From DYRG01 sp041161065 (GTDB lineage: Bacteria; Pseudomonadota; Gammaproteobacteria; Beggiatoales; Beggiatoaceae), in assembly GCA_041161065.1 (NCBI GenBank), contig JBEAVE010000024.1, positions 1 to 50,705 of the forward strand: DNA of 50,705 nucleotides. Direction: 5' to 3'. The notes under the pieces are model-generated. The model was given only the letters and a program-made list of their open reading frames with translations. It had not been told where the DNA came from and did not search any database. Numbering within the stretch: position 1 is the first letter of the stretch; the number at the start of each line of letters is the position of its first letter. A program made the translations under genes and the position numbers. Of the stretch, positions 1 to 8,751 are shown one piece after another.

Positions 1-120
1 TCCCGTTCTCTCTATAAAAACTATTACTTTTTTCCTCAAATCTATACTGTAACTCATCTCTTCTTCCTTCTTCACTTATAAAACTATAGCAAATACTATC
101 TTTATAGGAATCTTACTATA
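1..120. other. Pyrimidine-rich, AT-rich junction sequence upstream of the mutM remnant
   Basis: This stretch is rich in short T and C runs and unlike the coding DNA that follows it. No reading frame in it continues MutM, and I recognise no IS end or RNA gene. The switch to mutM-like sequence happens sharply near base 121. Confidence 0.4.
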
Positions 121-132
121 AAACGCCGCCGC

Positions 133-489
133 GTGCCAATTAAAAACTTAATTATGGAAAACCCAATTGTGGTTGGCGTGGGAAATATTTATGCGAGCGA
201 AAGTTTATTTCATGCGGGGATTTTGCCAACCCGTTTGGGCGTGAGCATTTCTTTTGAAGAAGCCGAGAAACTGCGTGAAGAAATCATTTCAACTTTACAT
301 AAAGCCTTAGAACAAGGTGGCACAACAATCCGCAATTTCACCAATGCAGAAGGCAATGCAGGTTATTTTAAGCAATTCCTCTATGTGTATGGAAGAAACG
401 ATCAACCTTGTCATCATTGCAAAACGCCCATTGAACAAATAACTATCGGGCAACGTTCAACCTATTTCTGCCCGCATTGCCAGAAATAA
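133..489 (+). pseudogene. mutM: 5'-truncated formamidopyrimidine-DNA glycosylase (C-terminal part)
   Basis: The 118 residues match the C-terminal half of Fpg/MutM, a base-excision repair glycosylase for oxidized purines. Visible are the helix-two-turn-helix start (PIKNLIMENPIVVGVGNIYA) and the C-terminal zinc finger with two CxxC pairs (CHHC and CPHC). The family is normally about 270 residues, so roughly 150 are missing, including the catalytic Pro-Glu N-terminus. The family-like reading frame continues upstream only to about base 121 (KRRR). Before that the sequence is pyrimidine-rich, resembles no Fpg in any frame, and has an in-frame stop at 79-81. The GTG at 133 is only a nominal start. 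It cannot encode an active glycosylase as it stands. Truncation by rearrangement or a contig-edge artefact are both possible. Confidence 0.8.
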
Positions 490-513
490 ACAAAACGGAT
501 AACTTTTTATCTA

Positions 514-533
514 TTCCCATATTTCTATGGGAA
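514..533. terminator. Hairpin between convergent mutM remnant and rhlB
   Basis: A perfect 8-bp inverted repeat, TTCCCATA / TATGGGAA, has a 4-base loop and lies between the two converging stop codons. There is no clear T-run on either side, so intrinsic termination is plausible but not certain. Confidence 0.45.
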
Positions 534-542
534 CGCGAGAAG

Positions 543-2156
543 TTAGGAATCATTGTTTGAGGAAGGGGGAGAATTATCGTCGGTGCGGGGACGACGGCGG
601 CGGCGAAATGGCGGACGACGCAAAGAACTATGCGTTTTTTTCGGTGGTTTGGCGGTCATTTCTTCAAGCGTTTTAAGGGTTTCAATCGGTAACGCGCTGT
701 CGTCCAAAACAAATCGGGTTTCAACGATTTCTTCAACGGGTTCTTTAGACGTTTTCTCAACGGGTTTCTCAATTTTTGCAGCGGGTTTGTTGGGTAATTT
801 TGGGGCGGGTTTTGAAATCGGTTTTTCAACGCGCAACAGATTGTCATCAGGTTGAATACACTCAAATTTATAACCGATCAGTTGCTCGATTTCTGGGATA
901 CGAAACGCATCATCTTCGGTTGCAAAACTAATCGATGTGCCTAACGCGCCGGCGCGTCCGGTTCTTCCAATTCGATGCACATAATCTTCGGGATCATCGG
1001 GTAATGTAAAGTTAATCACATGACTAATCGCATCGATGTGCAATCCGCGCCCTGCCACGTCCGTTGCCACCAACACGCGAATTTTACCATTTCTAAACGA
1101 TTCTAAGGTCTTGATTCGCTTATCTTGTGCGACATCGCCCGACAGCATTGCGCATTGAATATTATCGTGGCGGAGTTTGTCGGTTAGATGGCGGGTTTCG
1201 TCGCGGCGATTGGCAAAAATCAGCACGCGCTGCAAATTTTGCTGAACAATCAAATTGTAAAGCACGCGATATTTTTGATCGTTGGTCGTGATGTAGATGA
1301 TTTGCTTGATATTTTGGGCGGCGAGATGTTCAGGTTCAATCGACACGGTGATGGGGTTGGTTGTCCAACCTTCGGCGGCGCGGCGGATTTCGTCGGGGAA
1401 AGTCGCGCTGAATAAAAGGGTTTGACGTTTGTCTTTGTAAGGGGTTGCTCGCACGATTTGGCGCACGTCGGGCAAAAATCCCATGTCCAGCATTCGATCC
1501 GCCTCATCGAGCACTAAAATTTCCACGTTGCTCAAATCGATGAGTTTTTGTTTTTGAAAATCCAATAAACGTCCGGGCGTTGCCACTAAAATATCAATGA
1601 CTTCATTAAGTTGCGATTGTTGTTTGCGATAATCTGTGCCGCCAAACGCTTGGGCGGTTTTCAAATGCAGGTATTTGGTGAGAACGTGGGTGTCTTTGAT
1701 GATTTGGATCACCAATTCGCGGGTTGGGGCTAAAATCAACGCGCGCGGTGTGCCGTTTGGGCGTTTGCCGGTTGTCCGCGATTTCACCAATCGTTGAATG
1801 ATCGTAATCATAAAGGCGGCGGTTTTGCCCGTGCCCGTTTGGGCTTGTCCGATCATGTCTTTACCCTGCAAGGTGTGGGGTAATGTGTCGGCTTGGATTG
1901 GCGTGCAATATCGAAAATCCGCGTCCGCAATCGCGTGCATCAACGCATACGACAAATTGAAATCGTGGAAACGGGTTTTGCCGTCGACGGGTTCGACAAG
2001 ATACTGGTCGGGTTTCCAAGCGGGTTGTTTGGGGCGCGGCGGCGCGGATTTAATCACGGCAGGCGGCGGCGATGCAACGATCGGCGCGGGAGTTTTTTTA
2101 GAACCTACTAAGTTGTGCAATTTGTCACGAATTAAACGAAAAATCTGACGAATCAA
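543..2156 (-). CDS. rhlB: DEAD-box ATP-dependent RNA helicase, RhlB-like
   Basis: This 537-residue RNA helicase has a Q motif near residues 84-90, Walker A AQTGTGKT at about 105-112, DEAD at 216-219, the SAT motif and a HRIGRTGRAG motif VI. The order FHDF...CTPIQ...LPHTLQGKD is the RhlB pattern. RhlB unwinds RNA and often partners the RNA degradosome. The first 60 residues are basic and proline-rich, and the last 100 are low-complexity and end in an Arg-rich patch, probably RNA-binding. The start is TTG at 2156, with AGGA about 11 bases upstream. It follows gph by 7 bases on the same strand, so the two are probably co-transcribed. Confidence 0.85.
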   Translation of the reverse strand: MIRQIFRLIRDKLHNLVGSKKTPAPIVASPPPAVIKSAPPRPKQPAWKPDQYLVEPVDGKTRFHDFNLSYALMHAIADADFRYCTPIQADTLPHTLQGKDMIGQAQTGTGKTAAFMITIIQRLVKSRTTGKRPNGTPRALILAPTRELVIQIIKDTHVLTKYLHLKTAQAFGGTDYRKQQSQLNEVIDILVATPGRLLDFQKQKLIDLSNVEILVLDEADRMLDMGFLPDVRQIVRATPYKDKRQTLLFSATFPDEIRRAAEGWTTNPITVSIEPEHLAAQNIKQIIYITTNDQKYRVLYNLIVQQNLQRVLIFANRRDETRHLTDKLRHDNIQCAMLSGDVAQDKRIKTLESFRNGKIRVLVATDVAGRGLHIDAISHVINFTLPDDPEDYVHRIGRTGRAGALGTSISFATEDDAFRIPEIEQLIGYKFECIQPDDNLLRVEKPISKPAPKLPNKPAAKIEKPVEKTSKEPVEEIVETRFVLDDSALPIETLKTLEEMTAKPPKKTHSSLRRPPFRRRRRPRTDDNSPPSSNNDS

Positions 2157-2163
2157 GAGTTTG

Positions 2164-2808
2164 TTATCCTTTTTTTAGAAATTCAATTAAGTGAATGGGT
2201 TGCGATAATAAAATATCTGCGCCCCAGTTTTCGGGGGTATCTTGCGCATCAAGATAGCCAAACAGGGCGACGGCGGTGCGCATACCCGCGCGTTTTCCCG
2301 CTTCGATGTCGCGTTCGGCATCGCCCACATACAGCGTTTTGGACGGTTCGACCGATAATTGCTGACAAGCGTACAATAACGGGGCAGGATCGGGTTTTTT
2401 GACCGCCAACGTATCCCCGCTTATCACACATTTACAATCTAAATCAAGAGCTTGCACAAGCGGATCAGTTAAAAACGCGGGTTTATTGGTGACGATGCCC
2501 CATTTTAAGTCGCTTTCGTTGAGGGTGCGCAAAATCCGATCCATGCCACCAAACAAACGGGTATGGGTGGCGATGTTGTGTTGATAAAAGGCGACCAATT
2601 GCACCCACAGTTCGTCGATATGCGGCGGTTCTTCTCTAAATCCTTGACGAATCATGTATTTTGCACCATGCGACACCCAAGGGCGAATGGTCTCAAACGG
2701 CAACGGATCGCGGTGTTCCGATTGCAAAACGTGGTTCAACGCCGCCGCCAAATCGGGCGCAGTGTCCGCCAACGTCCCGTCCAAATCAAACAATACCGCT
2801 TCTAACAT
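2164..2808 (-). CDS. gph: Phosphoglycolate phosphatase, HAD superfamily
   Basis: HAD-family hydrolase. The N-terminal nucleophile motif DLDGTLADT has the catalytic Asp pair, a Thr-containing motif (VTNKP) and conserved Lys (KKPDP) follow, and GDAERDIEAGKRAG is the acidic motif IV. Length and sequence fit Gph, which removes 2-phosphoglycolate made by Rubisco oxygenation or DNA repair. A GTG 30 bases further upstream is in frame, but the ATG at 2808 has an AGGA site 8 bases upstream and begins exactly at the family's usual N-terminus, so I chose it. It precedes rhlB on the same strand. Confidence 0.85.
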   Translation of the reverse strand: MLEAVLFDLDGTLADTAPDLAAALNHVLQSEHRDPLPFETIRPWVSHGAKYMIRQGFREEPPHIDELWVQLVAFYQHNIATHTRLFGGMDRILRTLNESDLKWGIVTNKPAFLTDPLVQALDLDCKCVISGDTLAVKKPDPAPLLYACQQLSVEPSKTLYVGDAERDIEAGKRAGMRTAVALFGYLDAQDTPENWGADILLSQPIHLIEFLKKG

Positions 2809-2974
2809 GGCTTTTTCCTGTTTTTCTGCGCGCAACACAACGTGAGATTTTAACTGGTTTATTCTCTAAAAAGTATTTTTTTAGCGTTTTATGCTAACAA
2901 TTTGATGATCAAACCGATTTTTGCGCATTCACCAACAAATAGCGCATTCAAACCCTCATTGTTCATAAACTCAT

Positions 2975-3002
2975 TTTTCAACTAAGCGTTTTTGATTATA
3001 AT
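2975..3002 (+). promoter_or_regulatory. Possible sigma70 promoter for murD
   Basis: A perfect TATAAT at 2997-3002 lies 16 bases after TTTTCA at 2975-2980, about 55 bases before the murD ATG. The -35 match is weak, so this is tentative. Confidence 0.35.
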
Positions 3003-3056
3003 ATGTTCGTGTTATCACTGATAAATCTTTACTTAGCTTGCATTAAAAAATAAAAC

Positions 3057-4394
3057 ATGAATCTAAATGATTTGAAAGAAAAAAAAATCGCATTGTACGG
3101 ATTTGGACGCGAAGGGCAAGCGATTTTATCGGTTATTCGTCGTCGCCTGCCTCATCTGCCGATCACGATTTTAAATGATTCGCCATTATCAGAAATCCCT
3201 GAAAAAGTGACTATTTTAACGGGAAATGCTATTGCCGAAGCGTTGCAAACCTTTGATATTGTGATTAAATCTCCTGGAATTAGCGCGTATCGCCCAGAGA
3301 TCATCGCCGCCAAACAACAAGGCGTGATTTTTACTTCTTCGACGCGGTTATGGTTTGCAGAAAATACCGATAAAACAACCATTTGTGTGACAGGAACAAA
3401 GGGAAAAAGTACCACCAGTAGCCTTATTGCGCATTTGTTGCGTGAACAGGGCTTAAAAGTCAATTTAGGGGGTAATGTTGGAGTTCCTTTGTGGGAATTA
3501 CCGACCGATCCCGCGCCCGATATCTGGGTTATTGAGCTATCTAGTTATCAAACCAGCGATTTTGATGCGCTTCCTACCATTCGAGTGCTCTTAAATTTAT
3601 TTCCAGAGCATTTAGACTGGCACGGCGATATTGATACCTATTTTAACGACAAAACTCGGCTTTTTACTGCAAAAACGGGCAGTTTATCTATCTTAAATGC
3701 AATTGATGAAAATACTCGTTTATATTTGCATGACTTAAAAAATACCCTTTATTTCAATGAATTAAACGGCATCCATTTTATGGATAAACAAATTTTTGAT
3801 GGGAAAACGTTGCTTTTTGAGGCACATTCGCTGAAATTGGCGGGAGAGCATAATTTATCTAACTTATGTGCGGCATTAACAGTTGTCAAAGCCTTACATC
3901 TCGATCTCCAAAAATGTAAAAATGCACTGTCTACTTTTTCCAGTCTGCCGCATCGCTTATGCGTTTTGGGTCAGAAAGAGGATATGACTTATGTTGATGA
4001 CAGTATTTCTACCACGCCACAATCCGCATTGGCAGCGGTAAAAGCATTTCCAAATCAATGGATTACTTTATTAGTGGGTGGCTATGAAAGGGGATTAAAT
4101 TGGGAAGAATTTGCACACTTTGCAATGCAGCGTCCTATTCAAACGATTATCACAATGCCCGATAATGGCAAACGGATTTTTGAATTTTTGAGCCGTTTTA
4201 AAGAAAAAAATGATTTAACTGCCGATTTTCCTAAGTTTTATCAAGCCGATGATTTGGCGCACGCTGTCAAATTAGCGCAACAACTGACCCCTAAAAATGG
4301 CATAGTTATTTTATCCCCGGGCGCGCCGAGTTATGGTTGCTTTAAAAATTTTGAGGAACGTGGACGCGCATTTGCTCAATTGGTGGGTTTCTAA
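3057..4394 (+). CDS. murD: UDP-N-acetylmuramoyl-L-alanine--glutamate ligase, MurD family (MurD2-like)
   Basis: This 445-residue Mur ligase adds glutamate to UDP-MurNAc-L-Ala in peptidoglycan synthesis. It has an N-terminal Rossmann-like domain (GFGREGQA), an ATP loop GTKGKSTT near residue 113, ELSSYQT and NLFPEHLDWHG in the central domain, and DDSISTTP plus LSPGAPSYG in the C-terminal domain. Classical MurD has GTNGKST in the ATP loop. The GTKGKST loop, GREG N-terminus and DSISTTP motif are those I know from Xanthomonas MurD2, which adds L-glutamate and works with the epimerase MurL. MurL is not in this window. The gene is single, outside any division/cell-wall cluster. The family call is sure; the MurD2 subtype is probable. 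Confidence 0.85.
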   Translation: MNLNDLKEKKIALYGFGREGQAILSVIRRRLPHLPITILNDSPLSEIPEKVTILTGNAIAEALQTFDIVIKSPGISAYRPEIIAAKQQGVIFTSSTRLWFAENTDKTTICVTGTKGKSTTSSLIAHLLREQGLKVNLGGNVGVPLWELPTDPAPDIWVIELSSYQTSDFDALPTIRVLLNLFPEHLDWHGDIDTYFNDKTRLFTAKTGSLSILNAIDENTRLYLHDLKNTLYFNELNGIHFMDKQIFDGKTLLFEAHSLKLAGEHNLSNLCAALTVVKALHLDLQKCKNALSTFSSLPHRLCVLGQKEDMTYVDDSISTTPQSALAAVKAFPNQWITLLVGGYERGLNWEEFAHFAMQRPIQTIITMPDNGKRIFEFLSRFKEKNDLTADFPKFYQADDLAHAVKLAQQLTPKNGIVILSPGAPSYGCFKNFEERGRAFAQLVGF

Positions 4395-4431
4395 TATCCA
4401 ATCATGAATACTGATCTTTTTCATCAAATTT

Positions 4432-4528
4432 GGGGGAAGCGATCAAAATCAAGAGATGATTTTGCCTATTTTGTGTTTATTTTCAGTAAATTATAGATTT
4501 AACTAACATCTCAATTTAATCACTACCC
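4432..4528. mobile_element. MITE-like element, copy 1
   Basis: It ends with TTTAATCACTACCC. Its left end (GGGGGAAGCGATCAAAA) is a degraded inverted complement of that. The right half, about 50 bases from 4476, is nearly identical to the copy at 15340-15420, with shared core TTATAGATTTAACTA. It lies between the convergent murD and mrp genes. It is about 97 bp, longer than the other copies. The left boundary is uncertain, and no target duplication is obvious. Confidence 0.55.
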
Positions 4529-4654
4529 TTTTATTGATTATTATCTCTCTAATTTTTAAACTTCTTATCCCTCACTCATTTTTTTATCACTACCAAAAAT
4601 AATTAGTTCTCCCACTATTTGTCGATTGAAATAATGAGAGAATAATCCGAAAGA

Positions 4655-5749
4655 CTAGTTGCTCACAATTTTAATGGTTGGAAAACGCGCGCTGAAATCT
4701 TTGGCTTGTTGAGAAAGTTTCGCAGCAGTTCTTAAAGCGATGTCGCGGTAAAGTTGGCTAATTCGACCATTTGGATCAGCGGCAACAGTAGGTTTTCCGC
4801 CGTCCGCATCTTCACGAATTTGTTTGTCGAGCGGTAAAGAACCCAGAAAATCAACATCTTGCTCGTCCGCTAAACGTCCGCCGCCGCCCGTTCCGAAAAT
4901 ATGCTCTTCGTGACCGCATTTGCTGCAAATGTGAATGCTCATATTTTCAATGACTCCCAACACGGGCACTTGCACTTTTTCAAACATTTTCAAGCCTTTA
5001 CGCGCATCGATCAATGAAATATCTTGCGGCGTTGTAACAATTACCGCGCCGCTGACGGGGATTTTTTGCGCTAAAGTTAATTGGGTATCGCCAGTGCCGG
5101 GTGGTAAGTCAATGATTAAATAGTCTAAATCGCGCCATTGGGTATCGCGCAACAGTTGTTCGAGGGCTTGCGTGACCATCGGACCGCGCCAAATCATTGG
5201 GGTTTCTTCGTCGATTAAGAAGCCAATCGACATTGCCTGCAAATTGTGGCTCATAACGGGTTCGAAGGTTTTGCCGTCGGCGGATTCAGGTTTTTCGAGG
5301 CGCACGCCGAGCATTCGAGGTTGGCTAGGACCGTAAATATCCGCGTCCAAAATCCCGACGGTTGCGCCTTCAGCGGCGAGCGCGAGGGCTAAATTGACCG
5401 ACACCGTCGATTTGCCGACGCCGCCTTTTCCCGACGCGACCGCAATGATATTTTTCACACCTTTGATGTGTTCAACCCCGCGTTGGGCGGCGTGCGAAAC
5501 GATGCGATGGTGCAACGTGACATTGACTTCGCTCACGCCGTCGAGGGCACTGACTTTCGCTTTGAGGTTGTCGATGAGGGTTTGTTGCTGGCTTTGGCAG
5601 GGAAAACCGAGTTCAATATCTAAAGTGACTTTGCTATCGGCGATGGCAATATTTTTGACACATTTCGCGGCGACTAAATCTTTTTGTAAATAAGGGTCTA
5701 TGTAATTTTTTAGGGCATTTTGGACAGATTCTTGATTCAAAGCAGTCAT
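4655..5749 (-). CDS. apbC: Iron-sulfur cluster carrier ATPase, Mrp/ApbC family
   Basis: A 364-residue P-loop NTPase of the Mrp/Nbp35 family, which binds and transfers [4Fe-4S] clusters in the cytoplasm. The first ~85 residues form a MIP18/DUF59-like domain. The deviant Walker A GKGGVGKST lies near residue 110, followed by DADIYGPSQP and IDLPPGTGD. A CSKCG pair (CxxC) carries the bridging cluster ligands. The start ATG at 5749 has GAGGAA upstream. It is a single gene, facing murD. A host with this many Fe-S enzymes (Dsr, NadA, class I fumarase) would need such a carrier, but that link is inference. Confidence 0.9.
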   Translation of the reverse strand: MTALNQESVQNALKNYIDPYLQKDLVAAKCVKNIAIADSKVTLDIELGFPCQSQQQTLIDNLKAKVSALDGVSEVNVTLHHRIVSHAAQRGVEHIKGVKNIIAVASGKGGVGKSTVSVNLALALAAEGATVGILDADIYGPSQPRMLGVRLEKPESADGKTFEPVMSHNLQAMSIGFLIDEETPMIWRGPMVTQALEQLLRDTQWRDLDYLIIDLPPGTGDTQLTLAQKIPVSGAVIVTTPQDISLIDARKGLKMFEKVQVPVLGVIENMSIHICSKCGHEEHIFGTGGGGRLADEQDVDFLGSLPLDKQIREDADGGKPTVAADPNGRISQLYRDIALRTAAKLSQQAKDFSARFPTIKIVSN

Positions 5750-5918
5750 GCGTTCCTCGCGTTGTGATTGTTAGAAAAACCAAAGTCGAAGATAAGGCTA
5801 TTAGCCAGAAATTCAAGTCCGTTAAAAATCCCTTAAAATCCGCTTTTAAAAGCATTAATCGGCACATTAGAAATCACCAATTACGCTATTTTTCTTATCT
5901 TTTCTCTGCTTTAACAAA

Positions 5919-6698
5919 TTAAGGATTAGCTGCTTGAATGCAATGATTGGGAAAGGTTTCAAACGCAAATTGTGAAATAGCATTACTTAACGCATTAGCG
6001 AGTTTTTTCTGATGGTTGATTTCACTTAATTGCAACTCTTCATCACGATTCACAATGACCCCGCATTCCACTAAAATTGCAGGCATTTTAGCATTTTTTA
6101 AAATAATTAAATTATCAAAACGATAAATACCGTGCTCACTATCAATGAGTGGACGGTTTTCACCCGTGATATTTTCTGCGTGATGCAAGGTTGGTTTAAG
6201 TTTTAATTGCAAAAATTCTTGAGAAACTAGTTTTGCCAATTGCAAACTTTGCTCTATTTTGGGATTTTTGCCTGAAAAGAAAATTGAAAACCCTTTAAAA
6301 CGGTCACTGAAATGATAGTTTTCTCCCTCAAATTCCCACTGATCCAAATAATGCGGTTGTACAGAATCGTGATGAATAGAAATGAGCAAATCGGCGGCTT
6401 TTTGATTAAGTATTTTGGTTCGATGATGTAAGGTCATTTCGGGGTTTGGGTCGGTTAAAATAAAAGCGTTTTTGAAACCTTTTTGTTTTAAGTTTTGCAA
6501 TAAAAGTTCGGCGATTTGTTTATTAAATGAATACTCGCTTACGCCACGTGCACTAATCGCACCGGGTCGATTAGGAGAATGTCCAATATCGATGGCGATT
6601 TTAAGTTTTTCCTGCAAACAGGCTTTATTTTCTGTGGGTGGAATTGCCATGGTAAAACAAGGAAATAACAACCATAAGGGTATCCAATATTTAATCAT
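5919..6698 (-). CDS. N-acetylmuramoyl-L-alanine amidase (Amidase_3), secreted
   Basis: Zinc amidase that cleaves the MurNAc-L-Ala bond of peptidoglycan. Amidase_3 features are IAIDIGHS near the N-terminus (zinc His), the SEYSFNKQIAELL helix with its Glu, ISIHHDS (second His region) and ILVECGVIVN with the catalytic Glu. The first ~20 residues (MIKYWIPLWLLFPCFTMA) form a signal peptide, so it acts in the periplasm. The ATG at 6698 overlaps the end of the upstream NTF2-like reading frame by 8 bases and has no good ribosome-binding site, which suggests translational coupling. A TTG at 6740 is less likely. No AMIN domain or SPOR repeat is seen. Confidence 0.8.
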   Translation of the reverse strand: MIKYWIPLWLLFPCFTMAIPPTENKACLQEKLKIAIDIGHSPNRPGAISARGVSEYSFNKQIAELLLQNLKQKGFKNAFILTDPNPEMTLHHRTKILNQKAADLLISIHHDSVQPHYLDQWEFEGENYHFSDRFKGFSIFFSGKNPKIEQSLQLAKLVSQEFLQLKLKPTLHHAENITGENRPLIDSEHGIYRFDNLIILKNAKMPAILVECGVIVNRDEELQLSEINHQKKLANALSNAISQFAFETFPNHCIQAANP

Positions 6699-7296
6699 AG
6701 TGTCGGTAAAAAATTTGTTGGTTTTCTTCAATAATGACAAATCGATTAGCGGTTTGTTTTAATAGCCAATGTTGTCGCCCTTTTCCAGAAATAGATAATG
6801 GAGAGGAATTGCCTTGTTTATCCGTGCGAAAGACAAATATGTAATTCACTTGTATTTCATTGGGACGAGTGGTTTCAAAGACTTCGGGTATTTCCAGCAA
6901 ATTTTATTCCACATATTGCCAACGTTTGAAATACTGATCTTTTTCTTCGCTTACGATTTGTCGAGAAATCTTGCCTAACTGGTAATAATTAACGGTTTCT
7001 GCATAAAATGGCATTAATTCCGTTGCGTCATTTTGCAATAGTGCTTGATGATAAGAAAAGATAAATTCACAAAGTTGTTGTTGCAATTGAGGAGAGTCTT
7101 TTATTTTGATAGGAAAAATGCGAGAAACGAATTGTTGTTCGACGTGAGAAAGGTAATTTAAACTATTGATAATAAAGCTAAATGCTAATAACGGCGGTAA
7201 TAACCAGCAAGACCAACCTTGCCATTTAATCGGGTTTTTCGTGGCGGTAGTAGACTTTTTGGCGTTCCATGATGATTTTAAGCGTCGAACCTTCAC
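6691..7296 (-). pseudogene. NTF2-like domain protein split by an in-frame TAA; paralogue of the kinase C-terminus
   Basis: Two same-frame segments, 7296-6904 and 6903-6691, are separated only by TAA at 6904-6906. Joined, they align along their whole length with the C-terminal domain of the kinase next to it: FYAETVNYYQLGK against LYSETVDYYHWGK, then KRWQYVE, and IFYRHYD against VYYRHEK. A membrane segment (WLLPPLLAFSFIINSL) precedes the domain, as in the kinase. There is no ATG start. The only candidate is GTG at 7296, inside the kinase gene (71-base overlap). A bad start and an internal stop both suggest decay, though a sequencing error at the stop cannot be excluded. Confidence 0.6.
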
Positions 7297-8686
7297 GTTT
7301 GAGTATCCATTCGTGGCGAGCTTTTCCGTTTTTGTGACGATTTTCGGGCTCGCGGGCGTTGGGGTTGTTGGTGTTGAAATTTAAGTCAAAAGTCACTTTT
7401 TGCCCGCCGTTGGGCGACAGAGAAAACTCGATATTTCCCGCCAATTCGAAGTGAACTTGGGGCCAACGGCTAAAATAACTCACTTTATCGCCCCTAACCG
7501 TTGATTTATGGACTTTTCCCCAGTGATAATAATCCACTGTTTCGCTGTACAACGATAATAATGCTTCCACATCGGCGTGATCGTACGCTGCAAAAAAACG
7601 ACCAATCATGTCGCGCACCTCTTGTTCGTTGATTTCAGGGACAAACCAGTCCGCAATCAGCGATCGCAAAAGACAGGGAGTTTTGTTTTCCAAATACATC
7701 GCGTACAACGACGGCACGCCCAACGCCAAAATCAACATCGCCACCGAAAACCAGCGATAAGTAGGTTGTTGAAGAGGAAAGGCTTTTTGTCGTTTGGAGG
7801 GCAACACATCGAGCGGTTCAGCCAATAACGCGGCGCGCCATTCGTCAATCGTGCGCGGACGAGCCTCATCGTCTAACGCCAACGCCCAATCAATCGCCCG
7901 TAAAATCTGCAATCGATATTTCTTTGCCCCAACTTCTTCCGCGCGCGGCATATTGTCACGTTTGAAACGCCCGATCACGTCGGGAGGCGGTTTGCCCGTC
8001 ATCGCGCAATACATCACCGCCCCCAACGAGTAAATATCCGTCCAAGGTCCTTGCGGGCTTTTGCTGTCGTATTGTTCGAAGGGGGCATAACCCGGGGTGA
8101 CAATGCTGGTGAGATCGGTGGTGCGTTGTCCGATTGCCAATCGCGCCGCGCCAAAATCCAATAAAACGGGTGATCCGTCGGGGCGTAAAATGATGTTGGC
8201 GGGTTTGATGTCTCGATGTAAAAAACCGGCGGCGTGGACTTTTTCGAGCCCGTCTAACAGCGGCAAAATCAGATCGATCAATTCGTCTTCGTTGAGGGTT
8301 TGACGTTTGATGCGCGCCGATAAACTGTCGCCTTCGATGTATTCCATGACCATGTAGGCGGTGCGGTTTGCCTCAAAAAAACGGGTGACGCGCACGATGT
8401 TGGGGTGATGAAATTGGGCGAGGGTGCGGGCTTCGATGATGAATCGCTGCAATCCCCAATCGAACGCAGTTTCATCGCTGGTCGATTTCGCGTACACCGT
8501 GCTCAACCCCTCGCGCACCGCCAAATCATTCGGCAAATATTCTTTAATCGCCACCCACTGTTCTAAATGGGTATCTTTCGCCAAATAAGTAATCCCAAAA
8601 CCACCATGTCCCAACACCGAATCCACCCGATATTCTTCCAGCAGGAAATTTTCTGGTAAGGCATTGCGATGATGTTCTCGTGACAT
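7226..8686 (-). CDS. Membrane-anchored Ser/Thr protein kinase with C-terminal NTF2-like domain
   Basis: A 486-residue Hanks-type (PknB-like) kinase. Visible are the glycine loop GHGGFG (26-31), the ATP Lys in VAIKEY (48), HRDIKPANI (158-166), DFGAA (178-182) and the APFEQY activation-segment end (201-206). A single membrane helix spans about 312-332 (FSVAMLILALGVPSLYAMY). Residues ~355-486 form an NTF2/SnoaL-like domain, so the kinase would be cytoplasmic and the NTF2-like domain probably periplasmic, where it could sense a ligand or cell-wall signal (inference). The ATG at 8686 has GAGGATAAC upstream. The target is unknown. The next gene downstream repeats the NTF2-like domain, and an amidase follows. 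Confidence 0.85.
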   Translation of the reverse strand: MSREHHRNALPENFLLEEYRVDSVLGHGGFGITYLAKDTHLEQWVAIKEYLPNDLAVREGLSTVYAKSTSDETAFDWGLQRFIIEARTLAQFHHPNIVRVTRFFEANRTAYMVMEYIEGDSLSARIKRQTLNEDELIDLILPLLDGLEKVHAAGFLHRDIKPANIILRPDGSPVLLDFGAARLAIGQRTTDLTSIVTPGYAPFEQYDSKSPQGPWTDIYSLGAVMYCAMTGKPPPDVIGRFKRDNMPRAEEVGAKKYRLQILRAIDWALALDDEARPRTIDEWRAALLAEPLDVLPSKRQKAFPLQQPTYRWFSVAMLILALGVPSLYAMYLENKTPCLLRSLIADWFVPEINEQEVRDMIGRFFAAYDHADVEALLSLYSETVDYYHWGKVHKSTVRGDKVSYFSRWPQVHFELAGNIEFSLSPNGGQKVTFDLNFNTNNPNAREPENRHKNGKARHEWILKREGSTLKIIMERQKVYYRHEKPD

Positions 8687-8751
8687 GTTATCCTCTAGCG
8701 TGGTTTAACGGCGTAACTTATTATAACGTATCAAAAGGCAATCCTTGCCAA

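Noticed and set aside
4581..4594. Extra TTTTATCACTACC right-end-like sequence 60 bases after MITE copy 1
   Set aside because: No matching left end; could be a fragment of another copy but too short to call.
7226..7296. Programmed frameshift joining kinase and second NTF2-like domain
   Set aside because: No slippery run is evident at the overlap and the second frame also carries a TAA, so a decayed duplicate is simpler.
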